Source of the DNA: Thalassospira sp.
GTDB taxonomy: Bacteria; Pseudomonadota; Alphaproteobacteria; Rhodospirillales; Thalassospiraceae
Assembly (NCBI RefSeq): GCF_002709775.1
Contig: NZ_PAQR01000030.1
Span: 1-47,216, forward strand
Direction of reading: 5' to 3'
Length of the DNA stretch: 47,216 nucleotides
Below the pieces are notes generated by a model. That model worked only from the letters and a program-made list of their open reading frames with translations, did not search any database and was not told where the DNA came from. This document shows positions 41,118 through 47,216 of the stretch, in pieces. The translations under genes were made by a program, and so were the position numbers. Every line of letters starts with the position of its first letter. Within the stretch, counting starts at the first letter, position 1.

Positions 41118-41309
41118 ATGAAATCAATCATGACGCTCGCGATTGCCGCGCAACTCGCATTCGGTTTGGTGGTCGTTCCGGATCACGCAAACGCGCAGCC
41201 GGGACTTGTCGATCAAACGGTTGAACATGGTGGCGGGTGCCGCAAAAGCTCCCCACCCGGTCAGTGCTGCCATATGGATCGCAAAAAGGGCACGGTGCAC
41301 TGTCACTAG
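41118..41309 (+). CDS. Small secreted Cys/His-rich protein
   Basis: A 63-residue protein with a Sec signal peptide (cut near ANA-QPG, residue 26). The 37-residue mature part ends in a metal-site-like cluster: Cys41, Cys50, Cys51, His52, His61, Cys62 and His63, with PPGQCCH and the tail VHCH as the clearest parts. AGGGAGGA lies 6 bases before the ATG. An in-frame ATG 21 bases further out is less likely. It is divergent from the MFS-MarR-SIP operon and shares its control region. I know no named family for it. It may bind iron, copper or zinc, or be structural; a homology search is needed. Confidence 0.72.
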   Translation: MKSIMTLAIAAQLAFGLVVVPDHANAQPGLVDQTVEHGGGCRKSSPPGQCCHMDRKKGTVHCH

Positions 41310-41337
41310 GCGGCGGCTTAGTGCTCTGATCGCAGGC

Positions 41338-42009
41338 TTATTTCACCCGATACACATCATAGAAAATGTGTTTCTTGTCGGCGAAATCTTCGTGATTGGG
41401 CAGGTAGGGCATTGGCTCGGAATGGGAAATAAGCTCCCATTTCTTGGCCTTGGTGGTGGCGTGGATCGCCTTGGTGAAGGCATCGTCATACAGATCGCTG
41501 CGCTGGGTAAAGCAGACAATCCCGCCGCGTTTCACCACCCGGCAGAACTCGGAAAACAGCTGCTTGATTTCACGCACATAGGTCAGTGTGCCAATGCACT
41601 GGACCGCCGCAAAGCCATTATCGCCAAAGGCCAGCGTTTTGTTCATGTCGCGCTTTTTAAGGTGGCGATAAACGTCCTTGGCTTCGGCCGCCTGTAAGGA
41701 TTCCAGCGACAGATCAATGCCGGTAATGTCGCTATATCCAGCCGTGGCAAGCTCAAGCCCGGTCAACCCGGTGCCACATCCGGCATCCAAAATCGGCGCA
41801 TCAAACGGCACCCCTTGTTCAACCATGATGGATGCTGCCCGCTTGGGCGCTTCATAACCCATCCTGGGCAAGTCCGCATCATAGCTGCCGGCCCAATTGT
41901 CGTAATAGGCGGCAAGGGCGTCCGGCCCGGCATCGGTCATACGAGTCAGATCAGATGCGCTGTCAGAATATCCGGCGCTGCTGGAATTGCCATCACTGGC
42001 ACCCGTCAT
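41338..42009 (-). CDS. Class I SAM-dependent methyltransferase
   Basis: A 223-residue methyltransferase. Motif I is ILDAGCGTGLTGLELA (SAM-binding loop), motif II is ITGIDLSLESLQAAEA, and a later ALTYV-like strand precedes the CRVVKRGGIVCFT motif. An N-terminal YYDNWAGSYDADL block is typical of the METTL27/WBSCR27-like group. Substrate is unknown. GAGGTGAGCC precedes the ATG. It converges on the small Cys/His gene with 28 bases between stops. Confidence 0.9.
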   Translation of the reverse strand: MTGASDGNSSSAGYSDSASDLTRMTDAGPDALAAYYDNWAGSYDADLPRMGYEAPKRAASIMVEQGVPFDAPILDAGCGTGLTGLELATAGYSDITGIDLSLESLQAAEAKDVYRHLKKRDMNKTLAFGDNGFAAVQCIGTLTYVREIKQLFSEFCRVVKRGGIVCFTQRSDLYDDAFTKAIHATTKAKKWELISHSEPMPYLPNHEDFADKKHIFYDVYRVK

Positions 42010-42103
42010 GGCTCACCTCGCTGTTTTTATTCTTGGATTTTTTAAATCTTGAAGGAGGCTATTAAGGCACAGTCCATGCTGCATTGCAAATGCGGCCAAA
42101 GCA

Positions 42104-42137
42104 AAACACCCCTACTGATAGCTCAGCAGGGGTGTTT
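42104..42137 (-). terminator. Terminator of the MORN-like lipoprotein gene
   Basis: AAACACCCCT (42104-42113) pairs with AGGGGTGTTT (42128-42137), with four further inner pairs and a TAGC loop. On the minus strand it follows the gene ending at 42170. T runs flank both sides. Confidence 0.8.
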
Positions 42138-42169
42138 GTGTCGAACAGCAGGTTAAGCGGATTGCTGCG

Positions 42170-43720
42170 TTATTGCTGCAAGCACTGCGGATGGCCGCAG
42201 GCGCTCTGGCAGTTTTGTGTGACGCGGTCCTGATCGGTCTTGTTGCATGAAAACGTCTTTGCGAAATCAAGTGCGGCAACCCGGCAGGCTTCGGTGCGAT
42301 AGGGGATGGTGATATCACTGGTGACACCTGTGTCCGGGCAGGTAATGGTTGTTTCGAACTCGTTGAGTTTTTCGCCTGCCGCGGTGCTAGTTCCGCCAGT
42401 GCTGCCGCCTGTCCCAGCCGAAGACTGCGTATTTGCCAATCGGGCGTTATAGGCACCTTGCAGACTTTGCATGTTGGTACCACCCGTATCACCAAGCACA
42501 TCGGCCGCGAACGCCCCGCCAATTTCAGCCATGGAGGTCGTGTCAATGTCCGCCGACCCGATGGCAACGGCACCAGCGGTCAGGGCGATCACCTGACCAA
42601 AATCGAAATCGCTGGCAAAATCGTCTACCCGATAGCCGTCCTCGTAATTCGCCACGACGTCGTTTTCGCCAAAAATACCGTGAACGTTCAGTTTGAATGG
42701 GCCTTGGCGATCACCATCAATATAGTTCCCGACGTAATAGGTGTGCATGCTATTGCCGTAGTCGGTGGTCGCATTGTAACCGATTCCGTTTAGAGAGCCG
42801 TCTGTCCATAGGCCAACGGTCATACTATAGATCGTATTGCTCCAAGCACCCCAGCCGTTAAGCGTGTCATCGCGATAAAAGCCGAGCCAGACATGCATGA
42901 CTTTTCCGCCATCGTAATCGCGCTTTATTTGTCTTAGACCAAAACCATTCAGGTCGTCTTGTTTGTATTGTCCGACCTCACTGACGTGCAGCTGGTTGGT
43001 ATATCCCCAGATATTCGTGGCGAAGCCATCAAACTGACCGCGATCATTGAAGTCACCATAAAGGTGCCATTGATAACCGTTTTTGTTGGTTCGTGTGCTG
43101 AGCAAGCGGGCAGTGTAGGTTTCACCCGGGATGCCCCCGATCTGTGTTACCCATCGACCATCTTCACGCTGCATGGTGAAAAGACCGTCAATCATCACCC
43201 CACGATCAAACTCCCCGACAAAACGGGCGTTTGACTGATCTGCGCGCAGTTCGCCAATGCCATGAGCCAGCCCGTCTTCACAGCTTCCCCTGACAAACTC
43301 CCAGTCAAAGGACGTTGGTTCATCGTCGGTGTTAAAAAAGTAGGCGTCCTTGTTGACGACCTCACAGCCTGTTTCGCTACCAATTACTGGATATGTATTG
43401 GCGACCGCAGTCTCAAACTCGATCCGGGTGAGTTCCATGTCGGCGAGGAGCTCAGCATGGCTGTAACTGTCTTTGAAGTTATCAAGGATCGCTTTATTGC
43501 GCGGGTCAAAGTTTGTCCGAAATTCAGGACCAACCAACCGTTCAGCGAGAACAATCTTGCGCATACGCAGTTCAAGATCTTTGACGTGCGGCGCTTCGAT
43601 ATATGGATTGCTGCCATACAGATTGAGATTTTCGACGAATTCCTGTCGTTCTGTTGCACAACCGGACAATAGTCCCAGACCAACGAGCGCAAGACCCGTT
43701 CGCAAAATCGCTTTTTTCAT
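42170..43720 (-). CDS. MORN-like repeat lipoprotein of unknown function
   Basis: A 516-residue predicted lipoprotein. The signal ends in LLSGC, so Cys21 should be lipidated. A helical, Glu-rich stretch (residues about 35-110) comes first. Then come degenerate MORN-like repeats in the middle, with pattern (G)x(W/F)xDxxLNGxG, e.g. GFYRDDTLNGWGAW, VGLWTDGSLNGIGY and VGNYIDGDRQGPF, spanning residues about 170-350. After this a Gly/Ser/Thr linker leads to a Cys-rich end (CPDTGV, CRVAAL, SCNKTD, CQSACGHPQC). It looks like an outer-membrane scaffold. The gene stands alone with its own terminator and is more AT-rich than its neighbours. Confidence 0.75.
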   Translation of the reverse strand: MKKAILRTGLALVGLGLLSGCATERQEFVENLNLYGSNPYIEAPHVKDLELRMRKIVLAERLVGPEFRTNFDPRNKAILDNFKDSYSHAELLADMELTRIEFETAVANTYPVIGSETGCEVVNKDAYFFNTDDEPTSFDWEFVRGSCEDGLAHGIGELRADQSNARFVGEFDRGVMIDGLFTMQREDGRWVTQIGGIPGETYTARLLSTRTNKNGYQWHLYGDFNDRGQFDGFATNIWGYTNQLHVSEVGQYKQDDLNGFGLRQIKRDYDGGKVMHVWLGFYRDDTLNGWGAWSNTIYSMTVGLWTDGSLNGIGYNATTDYGNSMHTYYVGNYIDGDRQGPFKLNVHGIFGENDVVANYEDGYRVDDFASDFDFGQVIALTAGAVAIGSADIDTTSMAEIGGAFAADVLGDTGGTNMQSLQGAYNARLANTQSSAGTGGSTGGTSTAAGEKLNEFETTITCPDTGVTSDITIPYRTEACRVAALDFAKTFSCNKTDQDRVTQNCQSACGHPQCLQQ

Positions 43721-43922
43721 GATGGTTCCCCAACCGTTTTATACCCGAATATCAGCACTACCCTTCGTTACCTTGTTGTAGTCCAAGGTCTTTTTGCGGC
43801 GCACACTTGGTAAAGCTAAAACCTAACCGAATGTATGGTCAATTAGATTTAACGATTTTCGACTTTGGGTGGTATCAGAGCGAAAATAGTCTGTCGGATA
43901 ACGCAACCTGGGGTGTTTTTTT

Positions 43923-45131
43923 TTAAGCAAGACAAGCGCTTAAAAGATACCCCCCAGTGGGTGCTTCCCAATCAAGCATTTCGCCGAGACAGTAGGTGCC
44001 GGGGCGTTTGATAAGCTGGAAGTTCTCATCGAGTTCTTCCCAAGCGACACCACCTGCGGTGCTGATGGCTTCGTCGAGTGGGCGGGGTTTTTTGATTTGA
44101 AGGGGCAGGGTCTTGATGGCGGAGGCGAGTGCGGTTGGGTCGTTCAGGGTTTCGCGTGGGGTGACTTCGAAAACGAGGGCTGCTTTGGTGGCATCAAGGC
44201 CGAGGGTTTTGCGCAGATGGTTGCCGAGCGAGTTTTTGCCGCGTGGCTTGGCTAGGCGCTTGGTAACGTCATCAAGGGTGCGGTCGGGGCAGAGGTCGAG
44301 CGTGAGCGTGCCAACACCGGTTTCAAGCCATTGATCGCGGAGCGTTGCCGAGATGGCATAGACTGCACTGCCTTCGATGCCTGTTTTTGAAATCACGAAC
44401 TCGCCGCGCACTGTTTGATCGCCGCAGGTCAGTGTCACGGCCTTGACCGGTGACCCGGCGCATTTGTCAATCAGATGATCGGTCCAATCAATGTCAAAGC
44501 CGCAATTGGCCGGTTTTAACGGGTTGCACTTGATCCCGGCATTGCGCAGGATTTCCATCCATTTGCCGTCTGATCCCAAGCGTTTCCAGCTACCGCCGCC
44601 GAGCGCCAGAATGGTGATGTCGGCGGTTGCGGTGATCTCGCCATCCGGCGTTTTGAAAACGGCCTGATCATCGGCGTTCCAGCAGGTCCAGTAATGGCGG
44701 TAATGGATGGTGCAGCCGAGTTCATCAAGCCGCCTAAGCCAAGCGCGCAAAAGCGGGCTTGCCTTCATCGCGGTCGGGAAGACCCGGCCGGACGAGCCGA
44801 CAAAGGTTTCAACCCCCAGTCCTGCGCACCATTCGCGGATCTGATTGGGCCCAAATTTGCGCAAATGCGGTTCAAGACGGGCGCGCGATGTGCCATAGCG
44901 CGAAAGAAAGGTTTCAAGGTCTTCGCTGTGCGTGATGTTAAGCCCCGATTTCCCGGCCATCAGGAACTTGCGCCCCGCACTTGGCATGCCCTCATAGATC
45001 GTCACTGCATATCCATCACCCGCCAGCCGTTCCGCCGCCATCAGGCCAGCCGGACCGGCACCGATCACCATGGCGGTTTTGCCGTTCGGGGCAGGGCGGG
45101 TTGCCGGAGTGCTATGGGCGTGGTCGGGCAT
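43923..45131 (-). CDS. NAD(P)/FAD-dependent oxidoreductase (HI0933/TIGR03862 type)
   Basis: A 402-residue flavoprotein. The FAD motif GAGPAGLMAAERL begins at residue 24. AGRKFLMAGKSGLNIT, ILALGGGSWKRLGSDG, and ISKTGIEGSAVYA follow, and the closing TAGGVAWEELD and LGEMLDWEAPTGGYLLSACL are the family signature. The function is unknown in this subfamily; relatives act in menaquinone-like or bile-acid reduction. The gene is alone, with 202 bases to the next one upstream holding nothing definite. AAAGGCC stands before the ATG. Confidence 0.88.
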   Translation of the reverse strand: MPDHAHSTPATRPAPNGKTAMVIGAGPAGLMAAERLAGDGYAVTIYEGMPSAGRKFLMAGKSGLNITHSEDLETFLSRYGTSRARLEPHLRKFGPNQIREWCAGLGVETFVGSSGRVFPTAMKASPLLRAWLRRLDELGCTIHYRHYWTCWNADDQAVFKTPDGEITATADITILALGGGSWKRLGSDGKWMEILRNAGIKCNPLKPANCGFDIDWTDHLIDKCAGSPVKAVTLTCGDQTVRGEFVISKTGIEGSAVYAISATLRDQWLETGVGTLTLDLCPDRTLDDVTKRLAKPRGKNSLGNHLRKTLGLDATKAALVFEVTPRETLNDPTALASAIKTLPLQIKKPRPLDEAISTAGGVAWEELDENFQLIKRPGTYCLGEMLDWEAPTGGYLLSACLA

Positions 45132-45298
45132 GGGGGCCTTTTGAAATGCGGTACTATCGGCTGGTTTTAGCGGCTTTGGCCGGCAATGGCAATTTGTCCC
45201 GCGTGATGCAGGGCGTGTCGTGGTGCTTGACCGAACCAGACGGGCTGTTTACCACTGCCATCTTCTAACGCCACCACCCGCCATTCAGGACAAGACGC

Positions 45299-45790
45299 AT
45301 GATTACCGGTACCTGGCAAACGCCAACTGATGAAGAACTGCTGCGCATTCGCGAGATGATGGAAGATGTGCAGTTTTATGATGCGATCGCGCGTGTGCCC
45401 GATGAAGCGCTGAGTGCGGCGCTGGCCGGGTCAAAGGACACAGCCCTTTGGGTTTTTCGCATTGATCAGAAGGCGGTGGCCTATGTCTATATGACCGAGA
45501 TGGCGACGACTTTGCCCAAGGTCGATGAGTTTGGCGTGTTTGAACGCGGGCAGGGCTTTGGCAAGGCCGCATTATCAAGCTTAGCTGCCAAAATTGCGCA
45601 AACGCCGGAGTATGAAAAGCTGTGGCTGAACGTTGTTGATGGCAATGACAACGCGCTTAACCTGTATCGCAAGGTCGGGTTTGGCGAGGAGAAGTTCATT
45701 GCCAAGGGCTGGAAAACCCGGTCTGGCCGGGTGGTTGATCAGGTGCGCATGTGGCTGACACTTGATACGTTGCGAAGCCCCGCGAACTAG
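45299..45790 (+). CDS. GNAT family N-acetyltransferase
   Basis: A 163-residue acetyltransferase fold. The acetyl-CoA binding block is FERGQGFGKAAL (from about residue 80; Q/RxxGxG/A type). The late strand LWLNVVDGNDNALNLYRKVGFGEE is the usual motif B. CAGGA precedes the ATG. Its 3' end overlaps the convergent AraC gene by 4 bases. Substrate unknown. Confidence 0.88.
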   Translation: MITGTWQTPTDEELLRIREMMEDVQFYDAIARVPDEALSAALAGSKDTALWVFRIDQKAVAYVYMTEMATTLPKVDEFGVFERGQGFGKAALSSLAAKIAQTPEYEKLWLNVVDGNDNALNLYRKVGFGEEKFIAKGWKTRSGRVVDQVRMWLTLDTLRSPAN

Positions 45791-46731
45791 CGATTATCAA
45801 GCCGAAACCGGGCCGGGGAAACTCCGGCCTTTTTGGTAAAGAAGCGCGAAAAATATCCGGCATCGCGAAAGCCAAGTTCGTCGGCGATCTGCTGAATGGC
45901 GATGTCGGTGTAAATCAGCGTGCGTTTGGCTTCTAGCATCAGGCGGTTTTGCACCACCTCGCTTGCGGTCATGCCATAGATGTCCTTCGCAATACGGTTT
46001 AGCTGGGTGGTGGTAACGCCGATTTCTCGGGCATAGAAATCAAGCGACTTGTGCTGCTTGTAAAAGGTTTCGACCAGCGTCTGAAACTTGCGGAATTTCT
46101 CGGTCTTTTGTTCTTGGCGTGACAGGCGTGCGGAATGGTCCTGCGGCACGGTGCGCCCGATGCCCAAAAGCAATAGGCCCAAAATATGGCGCAGGGCAAA
46201 CAGCCGGCCGGTATTGTGGCTGTAGTATTCTGTGACCAGTTGCGATATCAGGAAATCCGCCGGGCCGTTGGTGTCGCCCGATGTTGAACGCGTAGCAACA
46301 CAGATTGCCTGATCAAGACGGGCGAGGAGTTTCGGCGCGGGGCTCAGGATTTCCTGCAGGTGATAATCGGTCAGCGAGATCACCCAGCCATCAATATCAT
46401 CACTGAACTTAAAACCATGTACGGTGCCAGGCGGGACGGTAATCAGTTGGCCCGCCTGCATGGTCAGGTGCTGGTCATCAAAGCTGATCTCTGCCTGCCC
46501 ACGGGTGATATAGAGCAGCTGAAACAGGTTGGTATGGCGGTGCGGTTTGATGTGCAGATCATGCAGGCGCGACCGTTCCGGGATGCTTTCAAGGTGAAAG
46601 AATTCCGGCTCTGTAATTGGTTGTGGATCAGATGTGCTGGCAGGGTCCAGATCATAGCCATCGCGTGCACCGGGCTTTGTCGCCGCGTCGCGTTCGCCAT
46701 AAAGCTTGTAGATCGGGATGTTGTTGCGCAT
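45787..46731 (-). CDS. AraC family regulator of the PobR/HpaA kind
   Basis: A 314-residue regulator. It opens with IPIYKLYGE, then FFHLESIPERSRLHDLHIKPHRHTNLFQLLYI, a cupin-type start (the HxH-rich block) typical of AraC-type PobR and HpaA regulators of hydroxyaromatic degradation. The C-terminal DNA-binding half has FYAREIGVTTTQLNRIAKDIYG and IQQIADELGFRDAGYFSRFFTKKAG, two helix-turn-helix motifs. It lies between a GNAT and a TRAP transporter operon on the same strand, past a terminator. It may control that transporter, and also pobA 15 kb away. Confidence 0.88.
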   Translation of the reverse strand: MRNNIPIYKLYGERDAATKPGARDGYDLDPASTSDPQPITEPEFFHLESIPERSRLHDLHIKPHRHTNLFQLLYITRGQAEISFDDQHLTMQAGQLITVPPGTVHGFKFSDDIDGWVISLTDYHLQEILSPAPKLLARLDQAICVATRSTSGDTNGPADFLISQLVTEYYSHNTGRLFALRHILGLLLLGIGRTVPQDHSARLSRQEQKTEKFRKFQTLVETFYKQHKSLDFYAREIGVTTTQLNRIAKDIYGMTASEVVQNRLMLEAKRTLIYTDIAIQQIADELGFRDAGYFSRFFTKKAGVSPARFRLDNR

Positions 46732-46806
46732 GGATGCTCTGATCTGCGATGGGATATCACGTTGTTATGTCGGGGCAGTTTAGCCGGTTTTGGGTCCGAC
46801 AAAAAG

Positions 46807-46837
46807 AAAAGCCCGCCACGATATCGGGCGGGCTTTT
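46807..46837. terminator. Terminator between the TRAP operon and AraC gene
   Basis: AAAAGCCCGCC (46807-46817) pairs perfectly with GGCGGGCTTTT (46827-46837), 11 pairs around ACGATATCG, with A and T tracts. It ends the leftward TRAP operon before the AraC gene. Confidence 0.9.
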
Positions 46838-46856
46838 GCAAAGCATGTGATCGTCG

Positions 46857-47216
46857 CTAATTGCCAAGGATGGTTGGCACAAACAGCGTTAATATCGGGG
46901 CAAAGATCAGCAACAGAATTCGGATGATCTCGGCGCCAAAGAACGGCATGACACCGCGGAAGGTCTGGGTCATCGGAACGCCCTTGGCAAGGGCATTGAT
47001 GATGAACACGTTCAAGCCCACAGGTGGCGTGATCAGCCCCAATTCCACGACAATGAGGGCCAGGATCCCAAACCAGATTTTAAGATCCTCGGTCCCCATG
47101 CCATAGGCTGCGGTTGCGGCTGTCGCCCAGTCACCACCATTGATGTCAACAAGGGCCGGCCAGAAGAACGGGATCACCACCACGATCATCGACAGGCTTT
47201 CCATGAAGCAGCCCAG
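46857..47216 (-). CDS. TRAP transporter large permease (DctM), 3' part
   Basis: The last 119 residues of a DctM permease, running off the right edge of the window. The first visible residues LGCFMESLSMIVVVIPFFWPAL are split here by the edge; GLITPPVGLNVFIINALAKGVP and LLLIFAPILTLFVP follow. They form the conserved cation/substrate block. It belongs to a leftward TRAP operon whose start is out of view. The neighbouring AraC protein suggests that the cargo is an aromatic acid, by inference only. Confidence 0.9.
   Translation of the reverse strand: MGCFMESLSMIVVVIPFFWPALVDINGGDWATAATAAYGMGTEDLKIWFGILALIVVELGLITPPVGLNVFIINALAKGVPMTQTFRGVMPFFGAEIIRILLLIFAPILTLFVPTILGN

Overview
The window looks like chromosomal DNA of a marine, metabolically versatile alphaproteobacterium, most like Thalassospira or a relative in Rhodospirillales. 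This rests on the 5S rRNA end, the moderately high GC, and the mix of TRAP transporters, GntR/FCD regulators, a bufferin operon, alphaproteobacterial small families (DUF3126, PAS_5) and a glucosylglycerate locus. I assign it from gene content, not from a database match. No insertion sequence, prophage, CRISPR array or tRNA was seen. Gene order is compact, with many 4 to 14 base overlaps.

Layout. 1-150: end of a 5S rRNA gene and its terminator. 215-1114: a leftward orphan protein with a region that reads like an RGS (G-protein regulator) domain, which is unusual in bacteria. 1405-4056: a four-gene bufferin operon (precursor peptide, DUF692/MNIO enzyme, DUF2063 partner, DoxX membrane protein) with two notable inverted repeats. 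4070-5738: LysE-type exporter and divergent AraC regulator. 5755-11546: GntR/FCD repressor divergent from a TRAP transporter (DctP, DctQ, DctM) plus a gamma-glutamyltransferase-family enzyme, with two copies of a TGTATACA site in the control region. 11543-20607: sugar block with aldose 1-epimerase, a YtfQRT-YjfF type galactofuranose/sugar ABC importer, a GntR/FCD regulator, an 11-codon mini-ORF, an SDR sugar dehydrogenase and an AraD1/GguC-type protein. 20715-23340: IclR regulator divergent from a thiamine-diphosphate enzyme.

23515-29205: a glucosylglycerate (compatible solute) locus. A GH13_18 phosphorylase and three tandem PAS_5-type paralogues run rightward. A glucosyl-3-phosphoglycerate synthase and an HAD phosphatase run leftward and meet the PAS genes. 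29495-31746: a periplasmic solute-binding-like protein and p-hydroxybenzoate hydroxylase (pobA). 31978-34799: a DUF883 and holin-like membrane pair, hypoxanthine phosphoribosyltransferase, a glutathione transferase, DUF3126. 34878-38055: an ArsP/YraQ-like permease with a CxxC thioredoxin, and glutathione-independent formaldehyde dehydrogenase. 38142-41309: an MFS exporter, MarR and siderophore-interacting reductase operon, divergent from a tiny secreted Cys/His-rich protein across two identical-type MarR operators. 41338-47216: a methyltransferase, a MORN-like lipoprotein, a flavoprotein, a GNAT, an AraC regulator of the PobR/HpaA kind and the 3' end of another TRAP operon.

Best leads: the RGS-like protein, the PAS_5 triplet inside the glucosylglycerate locus, the bufferin intergenic hairpins, and the Cys/His-rich secreted peptide sharing a MarR control region with siderophore genes. 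No function below has been tested by search; all are read from sequence motifs and context.
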